Assembly: GCA_020851035.1 (NCBI GenBank)
Contig: JADZDM010000029.1
Coordinates: 1-47,473, forward strand
Direction of reading: 5' to 3'
Length of the DNA: 47,473 bases
From: Gemmatimonadaceae bacterium
GTDB taxonomy: Bacteria; Gemmatimonadota; Gemmatimonadetes; Gemmatimonadales; Gemmatimonadaceae
A model generated the notes under the pieces. That model was not told where the DNA came from, did no database searches, and was given only the letters and a program-made list of their open reading frames with translations. Each line of letters opens with the position of its first letter. The stretch's first letter is position 1. The position numbers and the translations under genes were made by a program. This document shows, one piece after another, positions 26,119-34,715 of this stretch.

Positions 26119-27488
26119 GACAATGCCTCCGATCCCAGGGCCTTCTCGAGCGCATAGGCCGCACGGAACATGTCGGCCTCGCGGAAGTGTGCGGCGAGCA
26201 GCTGGCCCCCCACCGGCATGCCGTCCACCAGGCCGATCGGCTGCGACATGGCCGGCACGCCCGCGAGGTTCGCGGTCGCGGTGAAGATGTCGCTCAGGTA
26301 CATCTCGAGCGGGTCGCTCTTGGTGCCGAACTCGAAGGCCGGTGACGGCGCCGTCGGCGTGAACAGCACGTGTACCCCGCTGGCGAAGACCGCTGCGAAG
26401 TCCTGGGCGATCTTCTCCCGCACGAGCATGGCCTTGCGGTAGTAGGCATCGTAGTGCCCCTGCGAGAGCACGTAGGTGCCGAGGATGATCCGGCGCGTGA
26501 CTTCCGGGCCGAAACCGCCCGAGCGCGTGCGCTCGTACATGCCGCGCAGGTCCTCCGCCGCCGCGCGTGGTCCGTAGCGCACGCCATCGAACCGGGCGAG
26601 GTTGGACGAGGCCTCGGCCGGGGCGAGGATGTAGTACACCGGGATCGCGAGGTCAGTGTGCGGCAGCGAGACCGGGCGCACCTCGGCGCCGAGCTCGCGG
26701 AGGATGCCGATCGCGCGGTGGCAGCGTGCGCGGATCCGCTCGTCGAGTGTGACCGGGAAGTACTCGGTCGGCACACCCACGACGAGACCGGCCAGCGGCC
26801 GTGCCGCCTCCGCCCGGTAGTCATCGACGGGCGTCTCGACCGACGTGGCGTCCTGGCGATCATGGCCGGCGATGACGGCCAGCCCGAGGGCCGCGTCGTC
26901 GACCGTGCGCCCGAAGACGCCGATGTGGTCGAGTGACGAGGCGAATGCCACGAGGCCGAAGCGGCTGACGCGTCCGTACGTCGGCTTCACGCCGACGATG
27001 CCGCAGAACGCCGCAGGCTGGCGCACGGAGCCGCCGGTTTCCGAGCCGTACGAGATGCGGCAGATCCCCGCCGCCACGGCCGCGGCCGATCCGCCGCTGG
27101 AGCCGCCGGGCACGCGGGCGTGATCGAGCGGATTGAGGGTCGGGCCATAGGCCGAGTTCTCGGTGGAGGATCCCATCGCGAATTCGTCCATGTTCGACTT
27201 GCCGATGATCACCGCGCCGGCGGCCCGCAGCTTCGACACCGCAGTGGCTTCGTACGGACTCACCCACCCCTCGAGGATCCGCGATCCGCAGCTGGTGGTG
27301 AGGGTGGTGGTCGCGATGTTGTCCTTGACCACCACCGGCACGCCCTGCAGGGCGCCGGCCGGTGCGGCGGCGGCCGCCGCGGCCACGTCCGCCGCCGTGG
27401 CGAGCGAGACGAAGGCGTTCAGCCTGGCGCCGGCGTTCGCGCGGGCCAGTGCGGTGACGGCATCCGGTGCGTCGTCCGGCGCGCTCAC
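26115..27488 (-). CDS. gatA: Aspartyl/glutamyl-tRNA amidotransferase subunit A
   Basis: 457 residues. The glutaminase subunit of GatCAB, releasing ammonia for transamidation. The amidase-signature catalytic residues are all present: Lys55 in VPVVVKDN, the cis-Ser Ser130 in [16 protein letters not shown], and nucleophile Ser154 in [34 protein letters not shown] and [16 protein letters not shown] follow. The start overlaps gatC by 4 bases. With gatC and gatB it forms a complete amidotransferase, implying that the cell makes Gln-tRNA and/or Asn-tRNA indirectly. Confidence 0.98.
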   Translation of the reverse strand: MSAPDDAPDAVTALARANAGARLNAFVSLATAADVAAAAAAAPAGALQGVPVVVKDNIATTTLTTSCGSRILEGWVSPYEATAVSKLRAAGAVIIGKSNMDEFAMGSSTENSAYGPTLNPLDHARVPGGSSGGSAAAVAAGICRISYGSETGGSVRQPAAFCGIVGVKPTYGRVSRFGLVAFASSLDHIGVFGRTVDDAALGLAVIAGHDRQDATSVETPVDDYRAEAARPLAGLVVGVPTEYFPVTLDERIRARCHRAIGILRELGAEVRPVSLPHTDLAIPVYYILAPAEASSNLARFDGVRYGPRAAAEDLRGMYERTRSGGFGPEVTRRIILGTYVLSQGHYDAYYRKAMLVREKIAQDFAAVFASGVHVLFTPTAPSPAFEFGTKSDPLEMYLSDIFTATANLAGVPAMSQPIGLVDGMPVGGQLLAAHFREADMFRAAYALEKALGSEALS

Positions 27489-27796
27489 TCGTCGCCCTCC
27501 GAGGCACCGAGCTGGCTGTGCGTGCTGAGCCGCGGCACGAGCAGGAAGCCGTCGCGGGGGGCCGGGGCGAAGGACGCGAGGGGTCGCACCAGCGGCACCG
27601 GCCCGACGGCATCGTCACGACGCGGCATCGCGGCACGTGTCTCCTCGCCGACCGACGACACGTCCACCGTCTCGAGGACGGCCATGTGCCCGAGGATCCC
27701 GTTCAGCTCGCGGACGAGGCCCGGGACCTTGTCAGCGGGCAGCGACAGTCGCGCCAGCGCCGCGACGTGGAGGACATCTGCGTCAGATACGGCCAC
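27485..27796 (-). CDS. gatC: Aspartyl/glutamyl-tRNA amidotransferase subunit C
   Basis: 103 residues. Small subunit that wraps around GatA and ties it to GatB. Typical start [42 protein letters not shown], then [22 protein letters not shown], the conserved proline/ F-L-V-P tail. GTG 27796 overlaps the TAG stop of uvrD by one base (TAGTG), so translation of the three gat genes may follow directly from the helicase. Confidence 0.95.
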   Translation of the reverse strand: MAVSDADVLHVAALARLSLPADKVPGLVRELNGILGHMAVLETVDVSSVGEETRAAMPRRDDAVGPVPLVRPLASFAPAPRDGFLLVPRLSTHSQLGASEGDE

Positions 27797-30135
27797 TATT
27801 CGTGCTCCGGTTCGAGATTCGCCTGTGCCACCACGAGCGTCTTGCGCCCGATCTCCTCGTCATCGAAATCGATGCGCACCTTCATGTCGCGCCCCGCGCC
27901 GGTGACCTCGGCCACCGTGCCGACGCCGAACTTGCGATGCCGGACCCGTGCGCCCGGCAGCACCTGCACCGCCTCGGCCTGCGCGTCGTCGAAGGCGGTG
28001 GGGCGGGCGGTATAGCGGGTGGCGGAGGCCGTGACGGTGCCGAAGGCGGCATCGGCGATCGGCGCCGGCTTCGGTTCGCGCGGCGTCCACCGTCCGGCGG
28101 CGCCGCCACTGCTGCTGCGGCCCCAGCCGCCGGCCTCGCCCCCCGCGCTGCCGTAGGCGCTGCGGCCCTGGCTGCGCGCACGCGGCGTGACGGCCGTCTC
28201 CATCAGGGCCTGCGGCAACGCCTCGAGGAAGCTCGAGGGCCGCGAGACCATCAGCTCGCCGTTGCGCCGGCGCGACTCGGCGTGCGAGAGCACGAGCGCC
28301 GACTCGGCGCGGGTGATGCCGACGTAGAACAGCCGTCGCTCCTCCTCGAGCATCGACGGGTTGTCGTAGGCCCGCGCCAGCGGGAAGAGGCCGTCCTCGA
28401 GGCCAGTGAGGTAGATCACCGGATACTCGAGTCCCTTGGCGTTGTGCAGCGTCATCATCGTGATCGCATCCGCCGTGGGGTCGAGCGCATCGGCGCCCGC
28501 CACCAGCATGGCCTTCTGCAGGAACCGGTCGAGCGGCGTCAGGCCCACCTCGCCATCCTCGTCGGCGAGGGCCTCGGCGGCACCGCTCACCAGCTCGCGC
28601 ACGTTCTCGATGCGGTCGAGGCCCTCCTGCCCTTCCGCGCGCAGCAGGTCGATGTAGCCGATGCGGGCCACCAGCGCCTCGAGCACCTCGTTCACCGCCG
28701 ACTCGGTGGCCATCTCGCGGAGCGCGCCGAGCAGCGACGCGAACTCCGCCAGCGCGGAGCGGGCGGCGGTCCGCAGGCCCTCGAGCAGCGTGGGCGTGCC
28801 CGCGGCCTTCAGTAGCGGGATCCCGGCGGCGGCCGCCTGTGCGGCGAGCAGCTCGATGGTGGTGTCACCGAGGCCGCGGCGCGGCACGCTGATGGCGCGC
28901 CGGAACGCCTCGTCGTCGGCGGGATTCGCGATGAGCTTGAGGTACGCCATCAGGTCGCGGATCTCGCGCCGGTCGTAGAAGCGCACCGCACCGATGAGGC
29001 GGTACGGCCAGCCGCGCCGCCGCATCGCATCCTCGAAGGCACGGCTCTGCGAGTTCGTGCGGTAGAGGATCGCGACCTGGCGGAGGTCGGCGGTGCGCCG
29101 GCTGCGGCGATCCGCGATGTCGTCGGCGATGTACTCCGCCTCGTCCCGCTCGTCGAGGCAGCGCACGCGGCGCGGCAGCACGCCCGACGGCCGCGTGGCG
29201 CGCAGCGTCTTGCCGCGCCGCTCCGTGTTCGGCGCAATGGCCACGTTGGCCAGCGCGAGGATCTCCGGCGTGGACCGGTAGTTCTCCTCGAGCCGCACCA
29301 CCGTGGCGGAGGCGAACTCGCGCTCGAAGTCCAGGATGTTGCGGATGTCGGCGCCACGCCAGCCGTAGATCGACTGGTCGTCGTCGCCCACCACCATCAC
29401 GTTCCCCGCGCTGCCGGCGAGCAGCGAGATCAGCTTGTACTGCGCCTTGTTCGTGTCCTGGTACTCGTCGACGAGGATGAACCGGAACCGCTCGCGGTAC
29501 GCATCGAGGATGCCCGGGTTCTCCTCGAGGAGCTGCACCGGCAGGGTGAGCAGGTCATCGAAGCCGACGGCGTTCTGCGCGCGCAGCGTGTCGTCGTAGC
29601 GCGGATAGACCTTCGCCACCACCTGCGACAGCGGGTCGCGCGCGAGCCGCGCGTACTCCGCCGGTGCCACCAGCGCGTTCTTCGCGTCCGAGACCTGCCC
29701 GAGGATGGCCTTGGGTGCCCACTCCTTGGTGGAGATCCGCAGGCCCTCCATCAGCCGCTTCACCACGCCGAGGGCGTCATCCTCGTCGTAGATCGTGAAC
29801 TGCGACGTGCGCCCCACCCGGTCGGCGTCACGCCGCAGGAGGCGGGCGCCGATGGCGTGGAAGGTGCCGACCCACATCCCCTGCGGGGTGCCGCCGATCA
29901 GCCGGCCGATGCGGTCGCGCATCTCGCCGGCGGCCTTGTTGGTGAACGTGACCGCGAGGATCCGGTGTGGCGGGACGTGCTCGGCCTCGATGAGGCGCGC
30001 GATGCGGGTCGTCAGCACGCGTGTCTTCCCGGACCCTGCGCCGGCCAGCACGAGCAGCGGCCCGTGCGTGTGCATCACCGCGTCGTACTGGGCTCGGTTC
30101 AGGCCGGTGAGCGGCGAATCGGTGGGTTCGGTCAT
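27796..30135 (-). CDS. pcrA: UvrD/PcrA-type superfamily 1 DNA helicase
   Basis: 779 residues from ATG 30135. 3'-5' helicase for nucleotide-excision and mismatch repair and for clearing recombination intermediates. Motifs in order: Q motif GLNRAQYDAV, Walker A LAGAGSGKT, Ia AVTFTNKAAGEMRDRI, II LVDEYQDTN, III VVGDDDQSIYGWRGAD, IV RLEENYRS, V TMHNAKGLE-type TLHNAKGLEYPVIYLTGLEDGLFP, VI LFYVGITRAE. A linker and a Tudor-like C-terminal HRKFGVGTVAEV follow, as in PcrA. The ATG overlaps the kinase stop by 4 bases. mutL lies elsewhere in the window. PcrA versus UvrD naming is uncertain. Confidence 0.96.
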   Translation of the reverse strand: MTEPTDSPLTGLNRAQYDAVMHTHGPLLVLAGAGSGKTRVLTTRIARLIEAEHVPPHRILAVTFTNKAAGEMRDRIGRLIGGTPQGMWVGTFHAIGARLLRRDADRVGRTSQFTIYDEDDALGVVKRLMEGLRISTKEWAPKAILGQVSDAKNALVAPAEYARLARDPLSQVVAKVYPRYDDTLRAQNAVGFDDLLTLPVQLLEENPGILDAYRERFRFILVDEYQDTNKAQYKLISLLAGSAGNVMVVGDDDQSIYGWRGADIRNILDFEREFASATVVRLEENYRSTPEILALANVAIAPNTERRGKTLRATRPSGVLPRRVRCLDERDEAEYIADDIADRRSRRTADLRQVAILYRTNSQSRAFEDAMRRRGWPYRLIGAVRFYDRREIRDLMAYLKLIANPADDEAFRRAISVPRRGLGDTTIELLAAQAAAAGIPLLKAAGTPTLLEGLRTAARSALAEFASLLGALREMATESAVNEVLEALVARIGYIDLLRAEGQEGLDRIENVRELVSGAAEALADEDGEVGLTPLDRFLQKAMLVAGADALDPTADAITMMTLHNAKGLEYPVIYLTGLEDGLFPLARAYDNPSMLEEERRLFYVGITRAESALVLSHAESRRRNGELMVSRPSSFLEALPQALMETAVTPRARSQGRSAYGSAGGEAGGWGRSSSGGAAGRWTPREPKPAPIADAAFGTVTASATRYTARPTAFDDAQAEAVQVLPGARVRHRKFGVGTVAEVTGAGRDMKVRIDFDDEEIGRKTLVVAQANLEPEHE

Positions 30136-31286
30136 CGCTCCAACATAATCTCGAAGGTCGCCCCCCGATCCGTCGGCAGGAGCGTGAGGCGGCCGCCGTG
30201 GTTGTCCATGATGATACGGCGCGCGAGTGCGAGCCCGATGCCCCACCCGCGCGGCTTGGTGGTGAAGCCGGCCTTGAAGATCTCGGTGCGCAGTTCACGC
30301 GGCACGCCGGGACCGTCGTCCGCGACGAGCACCCGGGCCCCACCCTCCGGCAGCGGCTCCACGGCCAGGTCCACGCGCCCGCCACGACCCGCGAGGGCGT
30401 CGATCGCATTGCGGACGAGGGACTCGAGTGCCCACTCCAGCAGCACTGCGTCCCCCTCCACGCGCAGCGGGTCATCGGGCAGCGTGGCACTGATGGCGAC
30501 CGTGTGCGTGAGCGTGGGGACTCGGGCGCGGAAGTAGGCGGCCACGCGGAAGACGATCTCACGCACGTCCACCGCGTCGCGCTGCGCCGGCCGGCCGATG
30601 CGCTCGAACCGGTGCGCCACCCGCTCGAGGCGGTCGAGATCCCCGCGCATGTGCCCGACCGCGGTCTGCATCGTGGTGTCGCTGTCGCCCTTGCGCTCGT
30701 CGAGCAGCTCGACCCAGCCGGCCAGCGCCGTGAGCGGCGTCCCGAGCTGGTGCGCCGCCTCGCGGGCCATGCCGGCGAAGACGCGCTCGCGCTCGGCACG
30801 CCCGCGCGTGACGATGGCGTAGGTCCCGGCGAGCAGGAACAACCCCAGTGTCACGACCGTGATGATCGGGACCACGCGCAGCCCCTCGACCAGCGGCGTG
30901 TCGCCGAAGTGCACCGTGCCCACGCCCGGCTGGCTGATCGGCACGTTCGCGCGGTCGAGCACGCGCACGTACTCGCGCACCCTCGGCGACTCGACGGCGG
31001 CCTCGAACGGCAGGTTCACGGTGGCCGTCGGCGCACCATCGGCGTTCGTGACGATGACGGGCACACCGGCCTGCCGGATGTAGCGCGAGAGGTCGAGGAG
31101 CGCGGCGGTGCCGTCGTCACCTTCCTGGCTCAGCGCCTGGTAGACGCGCGCGTACATCTGGCTCGAACGGGCCGCCTCGCGCCGCAGGTCGGTGACCACC
31201 CGCTGCGTGTACACCAGCCACCACACCAGCAGCGCGACGACGCCGATGGCCAGGAAGAGCACCGGCGCCACGCGCCGCGCGCCCAT
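30132..31286 (-). CDS. Orphan sensor histidine kinase
   Basis: 384 residues from ATG 31286. Two membrane helices (about 7-25 and 138-158) flank a periplasmic sensor region of about 110 residues with no recognised motif. Next a short linker, then the H-box AREAAHQLGTPLTALAGWVELL with phospho-acceptor His179, DRLERVAHRFERIGRP, N-box ESLVRNAIDAL, G1 VADDGPGVP and G2 GWGIGLALARRIIMDNHGG. The catalytic parts look intact. No HAMP or PAS domain is obvious and no response regulator is nearby. The start overlaps the serS stop (TGATG) and the stop overlaps the pcrA start (ATGA), so a signalling protein is embedded in a translation/repair operon. Its signal and partner are unknown. Confidence 0.92.
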   Translation of the reverse strand: MGARRVAPVLFLAIGVVALLVWWLVYTQRVVTDLRREAARSSQMYARVYQALSQEGDDGTAALLDLSRYIRQAGVPVIVTNADGAPTATVNLPFEAAVESPRVREYVRVLDRANVPISQPGVGTVHFGDTPLVEGLRVVPIITVVTLGLFLLAGTYAIVTRGRAERERVFAGMAREAAHQLGTPLTALAGWVELLDERKGDSDTTMQTAVGHMRGDLDRLERVAHRFERIGRPAQRDAVDVREIVFRVAAYFRARVPTLTHTVAISATLPDDPLRVEGDAVLLEWALESLVRNAIDALAGRGGRVDLAVEPLPEGGARVLVADDGPGVPRELRTEIFKAGFTTKPRGWGIGLALARRIIMDNHGGRLTLLPTDRGATFEIMLER

Positions 31287-32560
31287 CAGCCCAGCCGTGC
31301 GGTGCCCAGATACGGCTGCAGCGCCGCCGGGATGGCGATGCTGCCGTCCGGCTGCTGCCCGTGCTCGAGCAGCGCCGCGATGATGCGCGGCAGGGCCAGC
31401 CCCGACCCGTTGAGCGTGTGCACGAAGCGCGGCTTCTCGCCGGCAGCCGGGCGGTACCGGATGTTCATGCGCCGCGCCTGGAAGTCGCCGAAGTTCGAGC
31501 AGCTCGAGACCTCGAGCCACTTCGCCACGCCGGGGGCCCAGACCTCGAGGTCATACGTCTTGCGGCTCGAGAAGCCGGTGTCGCCGGCGGCCAGCAGCAG
31601 CACGCGGTACGGCAGCTCCAGCTTGCGCAGGATCGCCTCGGCGTGACCCGTGAGCAGCTCGAGCTGCTCGTCCGAGGACTCGGGCGTGGAGTAGCGCACC
31701 ATCTCGACCTTGTCGAACTCGTGCACGCGCAGGAGCCCGCGCGTGTCCTTGCCGGCGGCCCCCGCCTCCTTGCGGAAGCACGCGCTGTAGGCCGTGAGCG
31801 CGCGCGGGAGATCGGCGACGTCGACCAGCTCGTCGCGGTAGAGGTTCGTGACCGGCACCTCGGCGGTGGGGATGAGGAACATCTCCTCACCGTGCACCTC
31901 GTACATGTCGTCCTCGAACTTCGGCAGCTGCCCGGTACCCGTCATCGACGCCCGGTTCACGACCAGCGGCACCCACGTCTCCTCGTAGCCATGCTCCGTG
32001 GTGTGGGTGTCGAGCATGAGGTTGATCAGCGAGCGCACCAGCCGTGCGCCGGCACCGCGGTACACGATGAAGCCCGAGCCGCTGATCTTCGCGCCGCGCG
32101 CGAGGTCGAGCAACCCCAGCTCGCCGGCGACGTCCCAGTGCGGCCGCACCGTCGCGTCCTCACGCGGCGTGCCCCACGTGCGCACCACCGCGTTGTGCGT
32201 CTCGTCGCCATCGGGCACCGACTCGTGCGGGATGTTCGGCAGCTCCAGCATCAGGCCCGAGATCGTGCTCTCGGTGGCGGTCAGGTCGGCCTCGAGCCGC
32301 GCGATCTCGGCGCCGAGCCGCCGGCTCTCGTCCATCTCCGCCTCGGCGTCCTCGCCGGCGCGCTTGCGGCGCGCCACCTCCTGCGTGATGACGTTGCGCG
32401 CCTGCTTGCGCTCCTCGACGGCGTTGATCGTCGCGCGCCGCTCCTTCTCGAGCCCGTCGAGGCGGTCGAGGATGGGGCCGAGGACATCGAGCGAGCCGCG
32501 ACGGGCGAACCCGTCGCGCAGCAGGGACATCTGCTCGCGGACCAGCCGGAGATCGTGCAT
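31286..32560 (-). CDS. serS: Seryl-tRNA synthetase
   Basis: 424 residues; class II enzyme that charges tRNA-Ser. N-terminal coiled-coil arm (about 20-110: RLDGLEKERRATINAVEERKQARN to ARLEADLTATE), then LPNIPHESVPDG, PTAEVPVTNLYRDEL (motif 1 region), CFRKEAGAAGKDTRGLLRVHEFDKVEMV (motif 2), DTGFSSRKTYDLEVWAP, EVSSCSNFGDFQARRMNIRYR, and motif 3 TLNGSGLALPRIIAALLEHGQ. Of usual length. It sits 3 bases after the lipoprotein gene and is joined to the kinase gene by a TGATG overlap. Confidence 0.98.
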   Translation of the reverse strand: MHDLRLVREQMSLLRDGFARRGSLDVLGPILDRLDGLEKERRATINAVEERKQARNVITQEVARRKRAGEDAEAEMDESRRLGAEIARLEADLTATESTISGLMLELPNIPHESVPDGDETHNAVVRTWGTPREDATVRPHWDVAGELGLLDLARGAKISGSGFIVYRGAGARLVRSLINLMLDTHTTEHGYEETWVPLVVNRASMTGTGQLPKFEDDMYEVHGEEMFLIPTAEVPVTNLYRDELVDVADLPRALTAYSACFRKEAGAAGKDTRGLLRVHEFDKVEMVRYSTPESSDEQLELLTGHAEAILRKLELPYRVLLLAAGDTGFSSRKTYDLEVWAPGVAKWLEVSSCSNFGDFQARRMNIRYRPAAGEKPRFVHTLNGSGLALPRIIAALLEHGQQPDGSIAIPAALQPYLGTARLG

Positions 32561-32563
32561 GGC

Positions 32564-33160
32564 TCAGAAGGTCGGGACGCCGGTCGCGAACGACCGGAAG
32601 TTGCAGCTGGGCTGGATGGTCGAGCGGACGTGCAGCACGCGGGTGGTGGTGTTCACGCTGTCGACGACGAGTTTCGCGAACAGCAGGGTGCCACCGGTGC
32701 CCTGGTTCAGGCAGAAGTCCGAGTTGCTGCGCACGAAGACGAGCTGGCCCTGCGAGACGACGACGGCGGTGTCCACGGTGTACCCGGTCTCCGGGGCACG
32801 GTCGGCCTGGGCGTAGGCGCCCGACGAGGCCTGCAACGCCACCCGCGGCGGCGTGACGACGGTCCCGGGCGGCGGGACGGCGATCGTCCGGGCGGGATAG
32901 ACGGTGATCCGGCCGGCGGCGTCGACATCGAAGCCGAGGTCGAACGTGGCGCCGACGGAGTCCAGCCGGTACCGCGTGAACTGGCCGATGCGCCAGAGTG
33001 CCCGGGCGGTGGGCGGGGTCCCGGTCAGCGCCGAGATCGCGAAGCTGTCGGTGACGGTCTGGAAGGGCGCCTTGACGGCGAAGGGATCCCCGCAGGCGGC
33101 GGCGACGGTGGCGCACAGCGTCAGCGCCAGGAACAGCGTCGCGCGGGAGAGGCGGGGCAT
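32564..33160 (-). CDS. Predicted lipoprotein of unknown function
   Basis: 198 residues from ATG 33160. Signal peptide SRATLFLALTLCATVAAACGD with a lipobox ending in Cys at about residue 23. The mature protein is rich in beta-type segments (FQTVTDSFAISALTGTPPTARALWRIGQFTRYRLD, ATFDLGFDVDAAGRITVYPA, GYTVDTAVVVSQGQLVFVRSNSDFCLNQGTGGTLLFAKLVVDSVN, RVLHVRSTIQPSCNF). It has two further cysteines that might pair. I do not recognise the family. It is first in the operon that contains serS, the kinase, pcrA and gatCAB, behind a good promoter. Confidence 0.8.
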   Translation of the reverse strand: MPRLSRATLFLALTLCATVAAACGDPFAVKAPFQTVTDSFAISALTGTPPTARALWRIGQFTRYRLDSVGATFDLGFDVDAAGRITVYPARTIAVPPPGTVVTPPRVALQASSGAYAQADRAPETGYTVDTAVVVSQGQLVFVRSNSDFCLNQGTGGTLLFAKLVVDSVNTTTRVLHVRSTIQPSCNFRSFATGVPTF

Positions 33161-33201
33161 GCAGGGTTGGATGCGGGGTGACACGGCAGGGTGCGAAGGG
33201 T

Positions 33202-33230
33202 AGAATACCGGCTCGGGCGAGGCTGTTCAA
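33202..33230 (-). promoter_or_regulatory. Promoter of the lipoprotein-serS-kinase-pcrA-gatCAB operon
   Basis: TTGAAC (33230-33225), 17-base spacer, TATTCT (33207-33202) on the minus strand; predicted start near 33195, about 35 bases before the lipoprotein ATG. It is nearly identical in form to the rimP promoter. No other minus-strand promoter was seen until the end of gatB, so all seven genes may depend on it. Confidence 0.72.
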
Positions 33231-33282
33231 GCGATTGCGGCGCCGATAGTTGGACCAATTCCTCCTTCCCTACACCATCCCG

Positions 33283-33636
33283 ATGGCAAGTATCCGTGAT
33301 CTGGTGGATGCCGTGCGGCGCCGCGATGGCGTCGAGGCGGCGATCGTCCTGGGGCGCGACGGCCTCCTCGTCGATGGTGACACCGTCTCGTACCTGGACG
33401 GCGAACAGGTCGCTGCGCACTCGCCGGCGGTGTTCTCGGCCGCCGACGCGTTGGGCAAGGCGGCGCGTGCCGGCCAGCTCCAGACCGCCGTGCTCGAGTT
33501 CCCCGGCACCATCGCCATCATCTCGGCGATGAGCGAGGACGCCCTGCTGGTCGTGCTCGCCCGCCCCACGGCGGCCCTGCCGATCCTCCTCGGTGACCTG
33601 CGCCGGCTGCGCCAGCACATCGCCTCGCTGGCCTGA
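33283..33636 (+). CDS. Roadblock/LC7-domain protein
   Basis: 117 residues from ATG 33283 (an in-frame TTG at 33250 is less likely). The fold reads as helix-strand-strand-helix-strand: SIRDLVDAVRRRDGVEAAIVLGRDGLLVDG, a short insertion, FSAADALGKAARAGQLQTAVLEFPGTIAIISAMSEDALLVVLARPTAALPILLGDLRRLRQHIASLA. These are the typical alternating elements of Roadblock/LC7 (MglB-like) proteins, which usually dimerise and control small Ras-like GTPases or act as cytoskeletal adaptors. No GTPase is next to it. It precedes manC by 53 bases on the same strand. No clear ribosome-binding site is seen. Confidence 0.88.
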   Translation: MASIRDLVDAVRRRDGVEAAIVLGRDGLLVDGDTVSYLDGEQVAAHSPAVFSAADALGKAARAGQLQTAVLEFPGTIAIISAMSEDALLVVLARPTAALPILLGDLRRLRQHIASLA

Positions 33637-33689
33637 TACCTCGGGGCCACGGGGAGCGTCCCTGCAGCAACTGTCTCCCTCACACACAC

Positions 33690-34715
33690 ATGTCGCTCTG
33701 GACCGTCATTCTTGCCGGTGGCGTCGGGTCACGATTCTGGCCCATCAGCACGCCCGCCCTTCCGAAGCAGCTCCTGCCGCTGGTCACGGGCCAGCCCATG
33801 CTGCGCGACGCGGTGGATCGCCTGCTGCCCCTGGTGCCCGGCGAGCGCATGCTGATCCTCACGAATGCCACGCTGGAGCCGGCGATCACGGCGCTGCTGC
33901 CGGAGGTGCCGGCCGCGAACGTGATCTGCGAACCCCGTCCCGCCGGCACCGCCGCCGCGCTGGCCTGGGCGGCCCGCGTCATCGCCGAGCGCGATCCGGC
34001 GGCGATCATGCTGAGCGTGCACGCCGACTGGGCCATCGGTGATCCGGAGGGCTTCCGCGCTGCCCTGCTGCGCGCCGCGAACGTGGCGGAGGCGAACGAC
34101 GCCCTGGTGACCGTCGGCGTGACGCCCACGCGCCCTGACCCCGGCTTCGGGTACATCGAGCCCGGCGAGCGGGCGGGCCAGGTGGCGTATCGCGTGTCGC
34201 GTTTCCTCGAGAAGCCGGACCGCGTGCGCGCGCGCGAGCTGATCGCCGCCGGCTGCCTCTGGAACTCCGGTATCTTCGTCTGGCGCGCCACCCGCTTCCT
34301 TGCCGAGGTCGAGACGCACTGCCCGGAGGTGTCCCGCGCCAGCGGTGAGCGCACGCTCGAGGGGTTCTTCGGCGCGGTGCAGTCGATCAGCGTGGACGTC
34401 GGGGTGCTGGAGCGGAGCGACCGCGTGTTCGTGGTGCCGGGCGCGTTCGGGTGGGACGATGTCGGCACGTGGGCCGCGCTCCGGCGCGTGCGGCCGGGCG
34501 ACGCGGCCGGCAACGCGCTCCACGGCGACGTGACCCCGGTGATGTCGTCCGGCAACGTGGTGCACGCCGACCACCAGAGCGTTGTGCTGTACGGGGTCTC
34601 CGACCTCGTGGTGGTGGCGATCGACGGCCTTACCGTCGTGACGACGCAGGAGCACGCCGCCGACCTGAAGACGCTGATCGACGCCCTTCCGGCCCGCCTG
34701 CGGTCACGCGAGTGA
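33690..34715 (+). CDS. manC: Mannose-1-phosphate guanylyltransferase
   Basis: 341 residues; makes GDP-mannose from mannose 1-phosphate and GTP. VILAGGVGSRFWPISTPALPKQLLPL is the nucleotide-binding signature, with GEPRPAGTAAALAW-like CEPRPAGTAAALAWAA, SVHADWAIGD, GFGYIEPGE, FLEKPDRVRARELIAAGCLWNSGIFVW and GAFGWDDVGTWAAL. It is the short form: it ends after the beta-helix-like region and lacks the C-terminal phosphomannose isomerase domain found in bifunctional enzymes. The downstream GlmU-like gene starts within its stop (GTGA). Confidence 0.96.
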   Translation: MSLWTVILAGGVGSRFWPISTPALPKQLLPLVTGQPMLRDAVDRLLPLVPGERMLILTNATLEPAITALLPEVPAANVICEPRPAGTAAALAWAARVIAERDPAAIMLSVHADWAIGDPEGFRAALLRAANVAEANDALVTVGVTPTRPDPGFGYIEPGERAGQVAYRVSRFLEKPDRVRARELIAAGCLWNSGIFVWRATRFLAEVETHCPEVSRASGERTLEGFFGAVQSISVDVGVLERSDRVFVVPGAFGWDDVGTWAALRRVRPGDAAGNALHGDVTPVMSSGNVVHADHQSVVLYGVSDLVVVAIDGLTVVTTQEHAADLKTLIDALPARLRSRE

